43,540 nt of DNA from an uncultured Actinomycetes bacterium (GTDB taxonomy: Bacteria; Actinomycetota; Acidimicrobiia; Acidimicrobiales; Microtrichaceae): the NCBI GenBank assembly GCA_903868545.1, contig CAIPVR010000237.1, positions 1-43,540 of the forward strand, given 5' to 3'. The position numbers and the translations under genes are program-made. The notes under the pieces are model-generated. The model did not search any database. It saw only the letters and a list, made by a program, of their open reading frames with translations, and was not told the origin of the DNA. Below, in pieces: positions 9,156 through 19,117 of this stretch (positions are counted from its first letter, which is position 1; each line of letters starts with the position of its first letter).

Positions 9156-11000
9156 ATGACGGCCACCGGTCCCTCCCGCGACGACGAACTGCGCCGGCAC
9201 CGGCGCGAACTGCGGGAGCGCTACCGGGTGGAGCGTGAGAAGCGGCTGCGCCCCGAGGGCAACCAGCAGTACCTCGAGCCGTCGGGCCGCTACGCCCACC
9301 TCATGGACGACCCGTGGACCGAACGGGTCGATCGCGAGCCGGTCACCGAGGACGTCACGGTGGCGGTCGTCGGTGCGGGTTTCGCCGGGCTCGTCACGGG
9401 CGCCCGGCTGGTCGACGCCGGGGTGACCGACCTGCGGATCCTCGACGGCGGTGGCGACGTGGGCGGTGCCTGGTACTGGAACCGGTACCCGGGGGCCATG
9501 TGCGACACCGCGGCGATGGTGTACCTCCCGCTGCTCGAGGAGACCGGCTACGTCCCCTCGAAGAAGTACGTGTACGCGCCGGAGATCCAGGGTCACGCAC
9601 GCCGGATCGCGGAGCACTGGGACCTGTACCGCCACGCCCTGTTCTCCACCCAGGTCACCGACCTGCGCTGGGACGCCGCAGCACACCGCTGGATCGTGCG
9701 CACCGACCGGGGCGACACGATCCGGGCCCGTTACGTCACGATGGGAACGGGCCCGCTCCACCGGCCGAAGCTGCCGGGCATCCCGGGCATCCAGGAGTTC
9801 GGTGGGACCGCGTTCCACACGAGCCGGTGGGACTACGCGGCCACCGGTGGCGACCCGTCGGGCGGTCCCTTCACGGGCCTCCGCGACCGGCGGGTGGGCA
9901 TCATCGGCACCGGGGCCACCGCGGTGCAGGTGATCCCCACCATCGCCCCGGACTGCGGTGAGCTGTTCGTGTTCCAGCGAACCCCGTCGTCGATCGACGT
10001 GCGGGGCAACCACGAGCTCGATCCGGTCGAACTCGACCTGCGGCCCGGCTGGCAGCGCGAGTGGCTCATGAACTTCGCGACCCTCCAGACGGGCGGCTTC
10101 ACCGACGAGGACCTCGTCAAGGACGGCTGGACCGACATCGCCCAGCGCATCCGCGACCGGGTGGTGGCGTCCGTGGGGGCCGGGGAGGAGTTCACGCCGG
10201 CCACCATCGCGCGTGCGTTCGCCGACAGCGACGACGAGAAGATGGACGAGATCAGGGCGCGGGTGGACGCGGTGGTCACCGACCCGGCCACCGCCGAGGC
10301 GCTCAAACCGTGGTACCGGCAGTTGTGCAAGCGGCCGTGCTTCCACGACGAGTACCTGCAGGCGTTCAACCGGCCCAACGTGCACCTCGTCGACACCGAC
10401 GGCCGGGGCGTCTCGCGCATCGACGCAACGGGCGCCTGGGTGGGCGACACCCACGTGGAACTCGACTGCCTCGTCTTCGCGTCCGGCTTCGAGGTGGGGA
10501 CGGACTACTCCCGTCGCTCGGGCTTCGAGACCACGGGCCGCGACGGGGTCACCCTGTCGGAGTACTGGGCCGACGGCATGCGGAGCCTGCACGGCATCCA
10601 CTCCCGCGGGTTCCCCAACCTCTTCGTCGTCGGCCTCGCCCAGGGATCGAACCTGATCTCGAACGTCACCCACAACCTGGTGGAGGCCGCCACCACGATC
10701 GCCTCGGTGATCGCGCACGGCGAGGAACTAGCCGCAGCGGAGGGTGCCGACTCGGTGGAGGTGGAGGTCGCCGAGGACGCCGAGGCGTCATGGGTGGGTG
10801 CCATCGACGGGAACGACGCCGGTCTCCTCGGCACCGCCGATTGCACGCCGGGCTACTACAACAACGAGGGCGGGCCGGTCGGGCTCCGTGAGCGCCGCAA
10901 CGTCGGCGGCTATCCGGGCGGGCCGATCGCGTACTTCACCTACATCGACCGTTGGCGCAACGACGGCGAGTTCCGCGGACTCGAGTTCAGGACGGCGTGA
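9156..11000 (+). CDS. Baeyer-Villiger-type flavin monooxygenase
   Basis: VAVVGAGFAGLVTGARL FAD Rossmann motif; FGGTAFHTSRWDY matches the BVMO fingerprint FxGxxxHxxxW(P/D); second dinucleotide motif VGIIGTGATAVQ. Confidence 0.88.
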   Translation: MTATGPSRDDELRRHRRELRERYRVEREKRLRPEGNQQYLEPSGRYAHLMDDPWTERVDREPVTEDVTVAVVGAGFAGLVTGARLVDAGVTDLRILDGGGDVGGAWYWNRYPGAMCDTAAMVYLPLLEETGYVPSKKYVYAPEIQGHARRIAEHWDLYRHALFSTQVTDLRWDAAAHRWIVRTDRGDTIRARYVTMGTGPLHRPKLPGIPGIQEFGGTAFHTSRWDYAATGGDPSGGPFTGLRDRRVGIIGTGATAVQVIPTIAPDCGELFVFQRTPSSIDVRGNHELDPVELDLRPGWQREWLMNFATLQTGGFTDEDLVKDGWTDIAQRIRDRVVASVGAGEEFTPATIARAFADSDDEKMDEIRARVDAVVTDPATAEALKPWYRQLCKRPCFHDEYLQAFNRPNVHLVDTDGRGVSRIDATGAWVGDTHVELDCLVFASGFEVGTDYSRRSGFETTGRDGVTLSEYWADGMRSLHGIHSRGFPNLFVVGLAQGSNLISNVTHNLVEAATTIASVIAHGEELAAAEGADSVEVEVAEDAEASWVGAIDGNDAGLLGTADCTPGYYNNEGGPVGLRERRNVGGYPGGPIAYFTYIDRWRNDGEFRGLEFRTA

Positions 11001-12042
11001 GCTCCGGGGTGACCTCGGGTTCCCACACGTCACGGCTGCGGTCCACGCCACCGGGGTAGAACTGCTCGCACCAACGGCGGTACTGCATGATCGGGCCGTC
11101 GCCGTGCGCCAGTGCCGGGGTGGTCACGTAGGCCTTGTTCTCCCACAGTTCGACGTCCTCCACGGTGCGCTCGTGGATCTCGTCGATGAACGCCTTCCCG
11201 AGGCTGGAGGTGGACTCGGCGTCGCCGGTGGAGCGGACCACGAAGTTGAACCGCAACTCGCACGCGCCGTCGTCCACCGGCGTCGCGCAGCCGATCAGGA
11301 GGGTGTCGACCAGGCCGGTGAACCAGGTGGCGGCCAGGCCCGGCCCCCACACGTCGGTGTCGATCCGGCCCTCCACCTCACCCTGGGGCGTGGGGAAGCC
11401 CTGCGTGATGCGGATGCGGGCCACCGGGCCGTCGGTGTCGTAGGAGTCCACCTGCGGCATCGGGGGCCGGTCCAGCGGCTTCCCGTCGTTCATGGCGATC
11501 TGGTACTCGAGCAGGTGGGCCTGGATGTGGGCGGCGTCCACCTGCGTCTCCGCGATCTCCTGCCAGTGGCAGCCCAGCCGGTAGTGCCGACGGAACACCT
11601 CGCTGAAGCCGTGGCCCGGCTCGAGCTCGTCGAAGCCGGGCAGGTCCCACTGCGGCTCGAGCTCGTCGGGGTGGTACCAGGCGAAGACCATGCCGTTGCG
11701 CTCGACGGTGGGGTACGTGCGCACCTTCGCCTTCCGGTTCAACCGGTCCGAGTAGGGGATGTCGACGCAACGGCCCTCGGCGTCGAACTGCCAGCGGTGG
11801 AGCGCGCAGCGGAGGCAGTCACCCTCGACGGTGGAGCGGATCGCGAGGTGCGCACCCATGTGCGGGCAGAAGGCGTCCCAGGTGTGGGCGGTGCCGTGCT
11901 CGTCCCGCCACAGGGCCAGGTGCCGACCGAAGTAGTGGGCCTTGCGCGCCTCGCCCGCGGGGATCTCGTCGCTCCAGGCCACCTGGAACCAACCGAACGG
12001 CATGGGCATCGGATAGCGCCTCACGGGAACCTCCCAGCTCAC
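10987..12042 (-). CDS. Rieske [2Fe-2S] non-heme iron oxygenase (KshA-like type)
   Basis: CPHMGAHLAIRSTVEGDCLRCALHRWQF Rieske motif; GTG 12042 overlaps an upstream mini-ORF; GTG 12024 with GGGAGG upstream is an alternative start. Confidence 0.85.
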   Translation of the reverse strand: MSWEVPVRRYPMPMPFGWFQVAWSDEIPAGEARKAHYFGRHLALWRDEHGTAHTWDAFCPHMGAHLAIRSTVEGDCLRCALHRWQFDAEGRCVDIPYSDRLNRKAKVRTYPTVERNGMVFAWYHPDELEPQWDLPGFDELEPGHGFSEVFRRHYRLGCHWQEIAETQVDAAHIQAHLLEYQIAMNDGKPLDRPPMPQVDSYDTDGPVARIRITQGFPTPQGEVEGRIDTDVWGPGLAATWFTGLVDTLLIGCATPVDDGACELRFNFVVRSTGDAESTSSLGKAFIDEIHERTVEDVELWENKAYVTTPALAHGDGPIMQYRRWCEQFYPGGVDRSRDVWEPEVTPELTPS

Positions 12043-12074
12043 GTCGCCCCACGGCGTCGCCCTCGCCGCCGCAT
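12039..12074 (-). CDS. putative leader peptide MRRRGRRRGAT
   Basis: ATG preceded by GGAGG; 11 codons then TGA overlapping the Rieske GTG (GTGA); TAACCT -10-like element at 12089-12094 just upstream. Confidence 0.35.
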   Translation of the reverse strand: MRRRGRRRGAT

Positions 12075-12164
12075 CGAGCCTCCAGCCGAGGTTACCGGAT
12101 GATCCACGACAGGTGAAGTCGAGGTCCGGTGTCGGGTGCCGATGTGCCTGTCAGGGGGGGTCGT

Positions 12165-12170
12165 TAGGTT
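12165..12170 (+). promoter_or_regulatory. -10 element of a predicted leaderless promoter for recC (TAGGTT-N6-GTG)
   Basis: TAGGTT 6 nt before GTG 12177; no RBS. Confidence 0.55.
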
Positions 12171-12176
12171 CGTGGC

Positions 12177-15100
12177 GTGCTGAGCGTGACCGTGGCGGAC
12201 CGGCCGGAGGAACTCCTCGAGGAGCTGGTGGCCGTGCTCTCGGTCCCCGCGTCCGATCCGTTCACGCCCGAGTGGGTGGCCGTGCCCAACTTCGGGATGC
12301 GGGTGTGGTTGCAGCAGCAGTTGGCCGCCCGGCTCGGTGCCGGCACCCTCGGCGACGGGATCGCGGCGAACCTCGAACTGCCGTTCCCCGGATCGCTCCG
12401 CTGGACCATCCTGCGGGCTCACGCCGCCGGCGACGGTCGGGACGCCGCCCCCGACCCCTGGCAGGTCGACCGCCTGGTCTGGCCGGTGCTCGAGGTCATG
12501 GCCGACCCGCCGACCGGACTCGACCGCCGCCTCACCGATACGGCACCGGGGGTGCCGCCGGCCGCCCGGGCCGGTCCCGTGGCCGACCTGTTCGACCGGT
12601 ACGGGGTGCACCGGCCCGCCATGCTCGCCGAGTGGGTTGCCGGTCGCGACGTCGACGGCGTGGGCGAGCCGCTGGCACCGGAGCGGTGCTGGCAGCCGCA
12701 GCTGTACCGGGCCGTACGGTCCCGGATCCTCGCGACCGGTGGGCCGCCGCCACCGGCGGAGCGTCTCGCCGAGGCCCTCGACCGGCTGCGGGCCGGTGAC
12801 CTGCGGCTCGACGGCCCTCGTCCGGCACCATGGCTCCCCGCCCGGCTCGCGGTGTTCGGCCCGTCGGTCCTCCCCCCGGAGCTGGTCGACGTGCTCACCG
12901 CCACGGCGGTCCGGCGCGACGTCCGGATGCTGCTCCTGTCGCCGTCGGCAACGGCGTCGGTGGCCGAGGCCACCCGCAGCGCGTCCCGGGTCGGCTCCGG
13001 TCCCCTGCTGCGGTCCGACCCGTTGGCGTCACCCGTGGTTCGGCACCCGGTGCTGCGGAGCTGGGGCTCCCGCCAGCTCGAGTCGGCCCAGCTGCTGGGC
13101 GTGGCCGGGATCGTCCCGGTGCCCGCCACACCCGTCGACAACTCGACGGCACCGGGCCTGCTCGGCCGCCTCCAGTCCGACCTACGGGCCGATCGCACCG
13201 ACGGGCCGCCCCACGGGCGGAGCGGGGCGGACACGTCGGTGCAGGTCATCGCCGCCCCCGGCCCGGCCCGTCAGGTGGAGGCTCTCCGTGACGCCCTCCT
13301 CGCGCTCCTGCGCGACGAGGAGGACCTCACCGAGGACGACATCGCCGTGGTCTGTCCCCAGCTCGAGCGCTGGGCGCCGGTGATCGGTGCGGTGTGGGGC
13401 GCACCGGCGCGGCCGGGTGAGCAGCCGGCGGACGGGGCGGTGCCGGCGCTCCGGTACTCGCTCGTGGACCGGTCCGCCCGGGGACTCAACCCGCTGGCCG
13501 ACGGCATGGCCCGTGTGCTGGAGGTGGTCGCCGGCCGGTTCGACGTGGGTGCGGTGGGCGACCTGCTCCGTGTCCCGGCGGTTCGGGAACGGTTCGGCCT
13601 CGGTGCGGAGGAACTGGAGCTCTTCAGCATCTGGGTCGACCAGGCATGCGTCCGGTGGGGCCTCGACGGCCCGCAACGGTCGGCCTGGGGGATCCCTGCG
13701 GAGCACCACGCGAATTCGTGGGCGGCCGGGGTGGACCAACTCCTCATGGGTGCGGCGCTGGGGGATCCGCTCCGCGACGTCGTTCCGGGGGAACTCCCCC
13801 CGCCCGGGGCCGGCGACCTGCTCGGGGTGGGTTCGGTGTGGCCGATGCCGCTGGACAGCGGTGACCTGGCCGCGGCGGGCCGGCTCGCCACGGCGGTCCG
13901 CCACCTGGCCCGGGCCCACGAGGTGCTCCTCGGCGGGGGCGACCGCCCGGTGGAGACCTGGGCCGCGACCCTGTCGGAGGTCGCCGATCTCATGGTCGCC
14001 GCACCCCGGTTCGAGGAGTGGCAGCGGTCCCGGTGGGACGCCCTCGTCGACGCCCTGGTCGACGCCTCCCGGTCGGCCGACGGTGCCGCCAGCCCGGCCC
14101 CGCTCGGTCTGGCCGACCTCCGGCGGCTGCTCACGCCGGCCCTGGAGGGGCAGCGGGCGAGGGCCGATCTGGGTGTCGGCTCGGTGGTGGTCGCCCGCCC
14201 GTCCCTGTTGGCCTCGGTCCCGCGCCCCGTGGTGTGCATCCTCGGGCTGGACGACGACGCCCTGCCCGCCGCCCGCCCGGGGGGCGACGACCTGCTCGCG
14301 GCGACGCCCCGCGTGGGCGACCGCGAGCCCCGGTCCGAGGCGCGGGCCGAACTGCTGGCCGCGGTCACCGCCGCCCGCCGCCACCTGGTGGTCACCTGCA
14401 CGAGTCGGAGCGTCGCGACCAACGAGAAGGTCCCCGAGTCCACCGTGCTCGATGAAGTCCTCACGACGATCGCCCTCACGTGCGACCTCGATGCCGACGC
14501 AGTGCGCACGCCGTCGCCGGGTGTGGTCCTCACACTGCCCCGACAGGCCTTCGACCCCTCCAACTTCCGCTCCGGTGAGGGCACCGAGCCGTTCTCCTTC
14601 GACCCCTCGGCGTTGGCCGGTGCCGTGGCGCTCCGGGATCGCCCACCCGGCACTGCGGAAACGGGATCGCTCATGGACACCCGGCTCGATCCGGTGCCCG
14701 ACCCCGACACGGGCATCGACCTGGCAGCCCTGCTCGAGTTCTACCGGCACCCGGTCAGGGCGTTCTTCCGGCGCCGCCTCGGGCTGGCGGTTCCCGAGTC
14801 GTCCGGAAGCGGGGCGTGGGACCTCCCCACGGACCTGTCCGGGCTGGACCGGTACGCCATCGGCCAACGCCTCGTGGACCTCGGTCCGGAGTTGGAGGCA
14901 CCCGCCGCCGTCGTGCCCGATGAGCACGGCCGCTACGGTGACCCGGTCGTGGACCGCTGGCTCGCGGCCGAGCGGGCCCGGGGGCTCCTTCCCCCGCCCG
15001 TGGTCGAACGGTCCCTGCTGGCCGAGCTCGGCGCCGAGGCGGCCGGCCTGCTCACGCTGGCCGACGACCTCGACGTCCGCCGGTCCGCCGACGCGGTGCA

Positions 15101-15686
15101 CCAGGTCCGCCTCGAGCTGCCGTCGGGCGGGCTGCTCGTGGGGGCCGTGACGGGATGCGTCCCGTCGCCCCGGCCCGGCCCCGTGGAGGTGTGCTTCTCC
15201 CGGGCGAAGCCGCACCGGGTGGTGCGAGCGGCGATCCGTCTGCTCGCCCTCACCGCCGAGTGGCCCGACGAGCCGTGGCGTGGCGTGGTGATCCAACGAC
15301 CGGGCACCTCGTCGGCGAAGCGACCGGTCACGTGGGTGCGCACCGTGGCCGGTGACTCACCGGCGGAGCGCAGGGCCGTCGCCCTACGCGCCCTCGACAC
15401 GCTCGTGGCGCAGTACCGCGACGGGTCCTGCATCCACCTCCCGCTGTTCGACCGCACCAGTGAACGTGTCCACGCCGGCTCGGGTGCGTCCACGGCCTGG
15501 GGCAGCCCCGACTACGAGCACTACTCCCACGAGCGCATCGATCCGTACCACCTCCGCGCGTTCGGCGGGGTGTCCTTCGACGAGCTCGCCGAGCTCGACG
15601 TGGCCGGCACCACGGTGGCCCGGGAGGCGCATCGCCTCTGGGGCACCCTGGCGGAGGCCCTGTCGGACCCGGAGGCGCGGTCGTGA
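12177..15686 (+). CDS. recC: exodeoxyribonuclease V subunit gamma (RecC)
   Basis: 1169 aa; WVAVPNFGMRVWLQQQLAARLG N-terminal motif; located directly upstream of recB and recD. Confidence 0.9.
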   Translation: MLSVTVADRPEELLEELVAVLSVPASDPFTPEWVAVPNFGMRVWLQQQLAARLGAGTLGDGIAANLELPFPGSLRWTILRAHAAGDGRDAAPDPWQVDRLVWPVLEVMADPPTGLDRRLTDTAPGVPPAARAGPVADLFDRYGVHRPAMLAEWVAGRDVDGVGEPLAPERCWQPQLYRAVRSRILATGGPPPPAERLAEALDRLRAGDLRLDGPRPAPWLPARLAVFGPSVLPPELVDVLTATAVRRDVRMLLLSPSATASVAEATRSASRVGSGPLLRSDPLASPVVRHPVLRSWGSRQLESAQLLGVAGIVPVPATPVDNSTAPGLLGRLQSDLRADRTDGPPHGRSGADTSVQVIAAPGPARQVEALRDALLALLRDEEDLTEDDIAVVCPQLERWAPVIGAVWGAPARPGEQPADGAVPALRYSLVDRSARGLNPLADGMARVLEVVAGRFDVGAVGDLLRVPAVRERFGLGAEELELFSIWVDQACVRWGLDGPQRSAWGIPAEHHANSWAAGVDQLLMGAALGDPLRDVVPGELPPPGAGDLLGVGSVWPMPLDSGDLAAAGRLATAVRHLARAHEVLLGGGDRPVETWAATLSEVADLMVAAPRFEEWQRSRWDALVDALVDASRSADGAASPAPLGLADLRRLLTPALEGQRARADLGVGSVVVARPSLLASVPRPVVCILGLDDDALPAARPGGDDLLAATPRVGDREPRSEARAELLAAVTAARRHLVVTCTSRSVATNEKVPESTVLDEVLTTIALTCDLDADAVRTPSPGVVLTLPRQAFDPSNFRSGEGTEPFSFDPSALAGAVALRDRPPGTAETGSLMDTRLDPVPDPDTGIDLAALLEFYRHPVRAFFRRRLGLAVPESSGSGAWDLPTDLSGLDRYAIGQRLVDLGPELEAPAAVVPDEHGRYGDPVVDRWLAAERARGLLPPPVVERSLLAELGAEAAGLLTLADDLDVRRSADAVHQVRLELPSGGLLVGAVTGCVPSPRPGPVEVCFSRAKPHRVVRAAIRLLALTAEWPDEPWRGVVIQRPGTSSAKRPVTWVRTVAGDSPAERRAVALRALDTLVAQYRDGSCIHLPLFDRTSERVHAGSGASTAWGSPDYEHYSHERIDPYHLRAFGGVSFDELAELDVAGTTVAREAHRLWGTLAEALSDPEARS

Positions 15687-18600
15687 GCGCGCCGTTGCCC
15701 TCGTTCCGGCTCGATGCCCCGCTCCCCACCAAGGGCACCTCGCTGATCGAGGCCAGCGCCGGAACGGGCAAGACGTTCACGCTCACTTCCATGATGGTCC
15801 GCTACGTCGCCGAGCTCGACGTGCCCGTCGGCAGCGTTCTGGTCGTCACCTTCACCCGGGCGGCCACGGCGGAGCTCCGTGACCGGATCCGCCGCGGGTT
15901 GGCCGCCGCAGCGGCCCACCTCGCAGCGGACGTCCCGGGCCGTTCCGGTGATCCCGTCCTCGACCTGCTCGCCCGTGGCCACCGGGAGGAGGTGGCGGAG
16001 CGGCACCGACGGCTCGAGCGGGCGGTCGCCGACTTCGACACGGCGACCGTGAGCACCATCCACGGCTTCTGCGCGCAGGTGCGGGCCTCGCTCGGCCTGC
16101 TCTCGGGGGAGCATCCTGACGCGGTGCCGGCGGAGTCGGAGGCCGAGCTGGTCCGCGAGGTCTGCGCCGACCTGCTCTTCGGCCGTCTGGCGGGCGCCTC
16201 GGAGGACCCACTCGGGGGTCGGTCGCTCGACACGCTCGTCGAACTGGTCACCACGGCCCGCACGCTGGCCGACTGCGAGGTCCGTGCCGACTCCGGCCGA
16301 CCGGAGGATCTGGCGGTCGCCGGCCTCGTCACCGAGGCCGTGGACGTGGTCGACGAGCGACTGCGTCGGTCCGGTGGCCTGTCCTACGACTCGCTGCTCT
16401 CCACCGTCCGCCGGGCGGTCACCGATTCCCCTGAGCTCGCCGCCGAGCTTCGCCGGCAGTTCCGGGTCGCGCTCGTCGACGAGTTCCAGGACACCGATCC
16501 GGTGCAGTGGGAGGTGTTCCGGACCGTCTTCGGCGGCCGGGACTCCGCGCTCGTCCTCGTGGGTGACCCGAAGCAGGCGATCTACGCGTTCCGGGGCGGT
16601 GACGTGTACACCTACCTCGACGCCCGGCGGACGGCGGACGTGCAGGCCCTCGACACCAACCAGCGCTCCGACCGTCCCGTCGTGGAGGCACTCAACGCGC
16701 TCGCCGACGGTCAGGTCTACGGCGAACCCGAGATCGCGTACCAGCAGGTTGCAGCGTCGGAGCGGCACGCCGGGCGTCGTCTGGTACTCGGCGGATCCAC
16801 CGCGCCCGGGTTGGTGCTGCGCTGCGTCGCGGGGCCCGAGGCCATCGACCGTGATGACCTCGACGCCTCCCGCGTCCGAACCCGGATCGCCGCCGACCTC
16901 GCCGAGGTCGCGGCCCGCCTGCTCACCGAGGGCGCCATCGAGGACCCCGACGCGGGCCGACCGTCGCGTCGGGTGCGTCCCGGGGACCTCGCAGTGCTGG
17001 TCTCGGCCACCTCGCACGCGGCGCCCATGGCCGCCGCGCTGCGGCGGATCGGGATCCCGGCCGTGCTACGCCTCAAGGACAGCGTGGCCACCGGTGATGC
17101 CGCCGACCAGTGGCGTACCGTGCTGCAGGCGCTCGAGCGGCCCGCGTCCCCCGCCCTGGCCACCGGGGTCGCCCTCGGTTGGTTCTGCGGCTGGCCGGCG
17201 GAACGGGTCGCGGAGGCCGCGGTCGACGGCTCCGACGCCGCCTCGGCGCTGGTCGACCTGCAGCACGAACTCCGGCAGTGGGCCGAGCTGTTGTCGTCGA
17301 AGGGTTTCCCGGCACTGTTCGGCGAGCTGCGTCGCCGGGGCGACTTCATGGAGCGCATGCTCGGACGTCCCGGCGGTGAGCGTGACCTGACCGATCTCGA
17401 GCACCTCGCCGAGCTCGTGCACGCCGGGTCGGCCTCGGGTGGGAGCTCGTCCGGCCTCGGTCCCGCCGCGGCCCTCGCCATCCTCGGCGAGCTCGCGGCC
17501 GATGCCACCGACGAGCTCGCCGCCGACGCGGTGCAGCGGCGCACCGAGTCCGATGCCGACCACGTCCAGATCCTCACGGTCCACGGCGCCAAGGGCCTCG
17601 AGTTCCCGGTGGTGCTGCTGCCCACCATGTTCGGTGGCGGGAACCGGGTGAAGGCGCCGTCGCCGTTGGTGCGTCACGATCGTCAGGCGGGCACCCGGGT
17701 CCTCGACGTGTCGTCGAAGGGCGATGCCAAGAACCTCGAGGCGGCGGTCGGTCCGGCCTACGGGGAGGCCACCCGGCAGAACGCCGGTGACCAGCACCGC
17801 CTCACCTACGTGGCGCTCACCCGTGCCGCCCACCAGACGGTCGCCTGGTGGTGCGTGCCGTCCAAGGGCCAGGGCACCGAGCGGTCCGGGCTCACCCGTC
17901 TGCTGCTCGGCGCCGGTGCCGAGGTGGCGGCGGACGAGGCGGTGGCCGTCGGTGCCGACCCGCTGGCGACGATCCGGGCCCGGGTGGCCGGGCTCGAGGC
18001 CGGAGGGTCGCTCACCCCCGGAGTGGTCGAGGTGGTCGCCCTCGAGCGGCCCGCCACCCCGGTCGAGCCGGTCGAGCTCGGCGGCGGGCCCGACACCGCC
18101 CCGCTGGCGGTCGCGGTGCTCGGTCGGCCGCTCGCCCGTGACGTGCGGCGGTGGTCCTTCTCCAAGCTGAAGCGCCACATCTCGACGGAGACCTTCACCC
18201 CGGCCGACCCCGCCGTGGAGTTCGCGGAGGACGCGGCCGCCCACGACGAGGTGCCGGACGCGCCCACCCCGCCCGAGGACCCGGTCGCCGGGCCCCCCGA
18301 TCCCCGCTGGGACGCCCCCACCGGGTGGGAGGACCTCGGCGGCGGCACCGCGTTGGGCAACCTGGTCCACGACGTCCTCGAGCACGTCGACCTCACGGCC
18401 ACGGATCTCGAGGCGGAGGTGGCGGAGGTGATGGCCGGCCTGATCGGGCACGTGGTCGATCCGGTGCAGCGTCGTGGCCTGCCCGGCGCGATCGCTGCCG
18501 CGGCCCGAACCCCGCTCGGGTCCGCGTACGACGGCCTCCGGCTGGCCGACCTCACCGCGGCGGACCGTCTCAACGAGCTCAACTTCTACCTGCCGCTCTC

Positions 18601-19117
18601 GCCGGACGCCCCGGTCCGGGCCGGATCGATCGGCACCTGCGTGGCGCGCCACCTCGAGAGGGACCACCCCCTCCGGCCCTGGGCGGAGGGCCTGGCCCGG
18701 GGCCTCGCTCCCGTCCCGCTCCAGGGACTGATGAACGGCTCGATCGATCTGGTCCTGCGTTCGGGCGGGAAGTGCTCGGTGGTCGACTACAAGACCAACC
18801 TCCTCACGCCCCGCGGCGCCACCCCGCGTCTGGCCGACTACCACCCTGACCGGCTCCCGGCGGCCATGGCCCACCACCAGTACGCGCTCCAGGCGCTGGT
18901 GTACTCCGTCTCGCTCCACCGTTACCTGCGTTGGCGGCAGGCCGGCTACTCGCCTGAGCGGCACCTCGGCCCGGTGGGGTACCTGTTCGTCCGGGGCATG
19001 GTCGGGCCCGACACGCCGACCGATGACGCCGGCCGACCGGCCGGGGTGTTCACGTGGTCCGTCCCCCCGGCGCTCGTGGTGGAGCTGAGCGACCTGTTCG
19101 CAGGGAGCGCGCCGTGA
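15683..19117 (+). CDS. recB: exodeoxyribonuclease V subunit beta (RecB helicase-nuclease)
   Basis: Walker A IEASAGTGKTFTL, VDEFQDTDPVQW, VHGAKGLEFPVV, C-terminal nuclease motif VVDYKTN. Confidence 0.95.
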   Translation: MSAPLPSFRLDAPLPTKGTSLIEASAGTGKTFTLTSMMVRYVAELDVPVGSVLVVTFTRAATAELRDRIRRGLAAAAAHLAADVPGRSGDPVLDLLARGHREEVAERHRRLERAVADFDTATVSTIHGFCAQVRASLGLLSGEHPDAVPAESEAELVREVCADLLFGRLAGASEDPLGGRSLDTLVELVTTARTLADCEVRADSGRPEDLAVAGLVTEAVDVVDERLRRSGGLSYDSLLSTVRRAVTDSPELAAELRRQFRVALVDEFQDTDPVQWEVFRTVFGGRDSALVLVGDPKQAIYAFRGGDVYTYLDARRTADVQALDTNQRSDRPVVEALNALADGQVYGEPEIAYQQVAASERHAGRRLVLGGSTAPGLVLRCVAGPEAIDRDDLDASRVRTRIAADLAEVAARLLTEGAIEDPDAGRPSRRVRPGDLAVLVSATSHAAPMAAALRRIGIPAVLRLKDSVATGDAADQWRTVLQALERPASPALATGVALGWFCGWPAERVAEAAVDGSDAASALVDLQHELRQWAELLSSKGFPALFGELRRRGDFMERMLGRPGGERDLTDLEHLAELVHAGSASGGSSSGLGPAAALAILGELAADATDELAADAVQRRTESDADHVQILTVHGAKGLEFPVVLLPTMFGGGNRVKAPSPLVRHDRQAGTRVLDVSSKGDAKNLEAAVGPAYGEATRQNAGDQHRLTYVALTRAAHQTVAWWCVPSKGQGTERSGLTRLLLGAGAEVAADEAVAVGADPLATIRARVAGLEAGGSLTPGVVEVVALERPATPVEPVELGGGPDTAPLAVAVLGRPLARDVRRWSFSKLKRHISTETFTPADPAVEFAEDAAAHDEVPDAPTPPEDPVAGPPDPRWDAPTGWEDLGGGTALGNLVHDVLEHVDLTATDLEAEVAEVMAGLIGHVVDPVQRRGLPGAIAAAARTPLGSAYDGLRLADLTAADRLNELNFYLPLSPDAPVRAGSIGTCVARHLERDHPLRPWAEGLARGLAPVPLQGLMNGSIDLVLRSGGKCSVVDYKTNLLTPRGATPRLADYHPDRLPAAMAHHQYALQALVYSVSLHRYLRWRQAGYSPERHLGPVGYLFVRGMVGPDTPTDDAGRPAGVFTWSVPPALVVELSDLFAGSAP

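Noticed and set aside
8832-10718. 628-aa minus-strand ORF
   Set aside because: Antisense to the well-supported BVMO gene; no recognisable motif.
13182-15296. 704-aa minus-strand ORF
   Set aside because: Antisense to recC; spurious composition.
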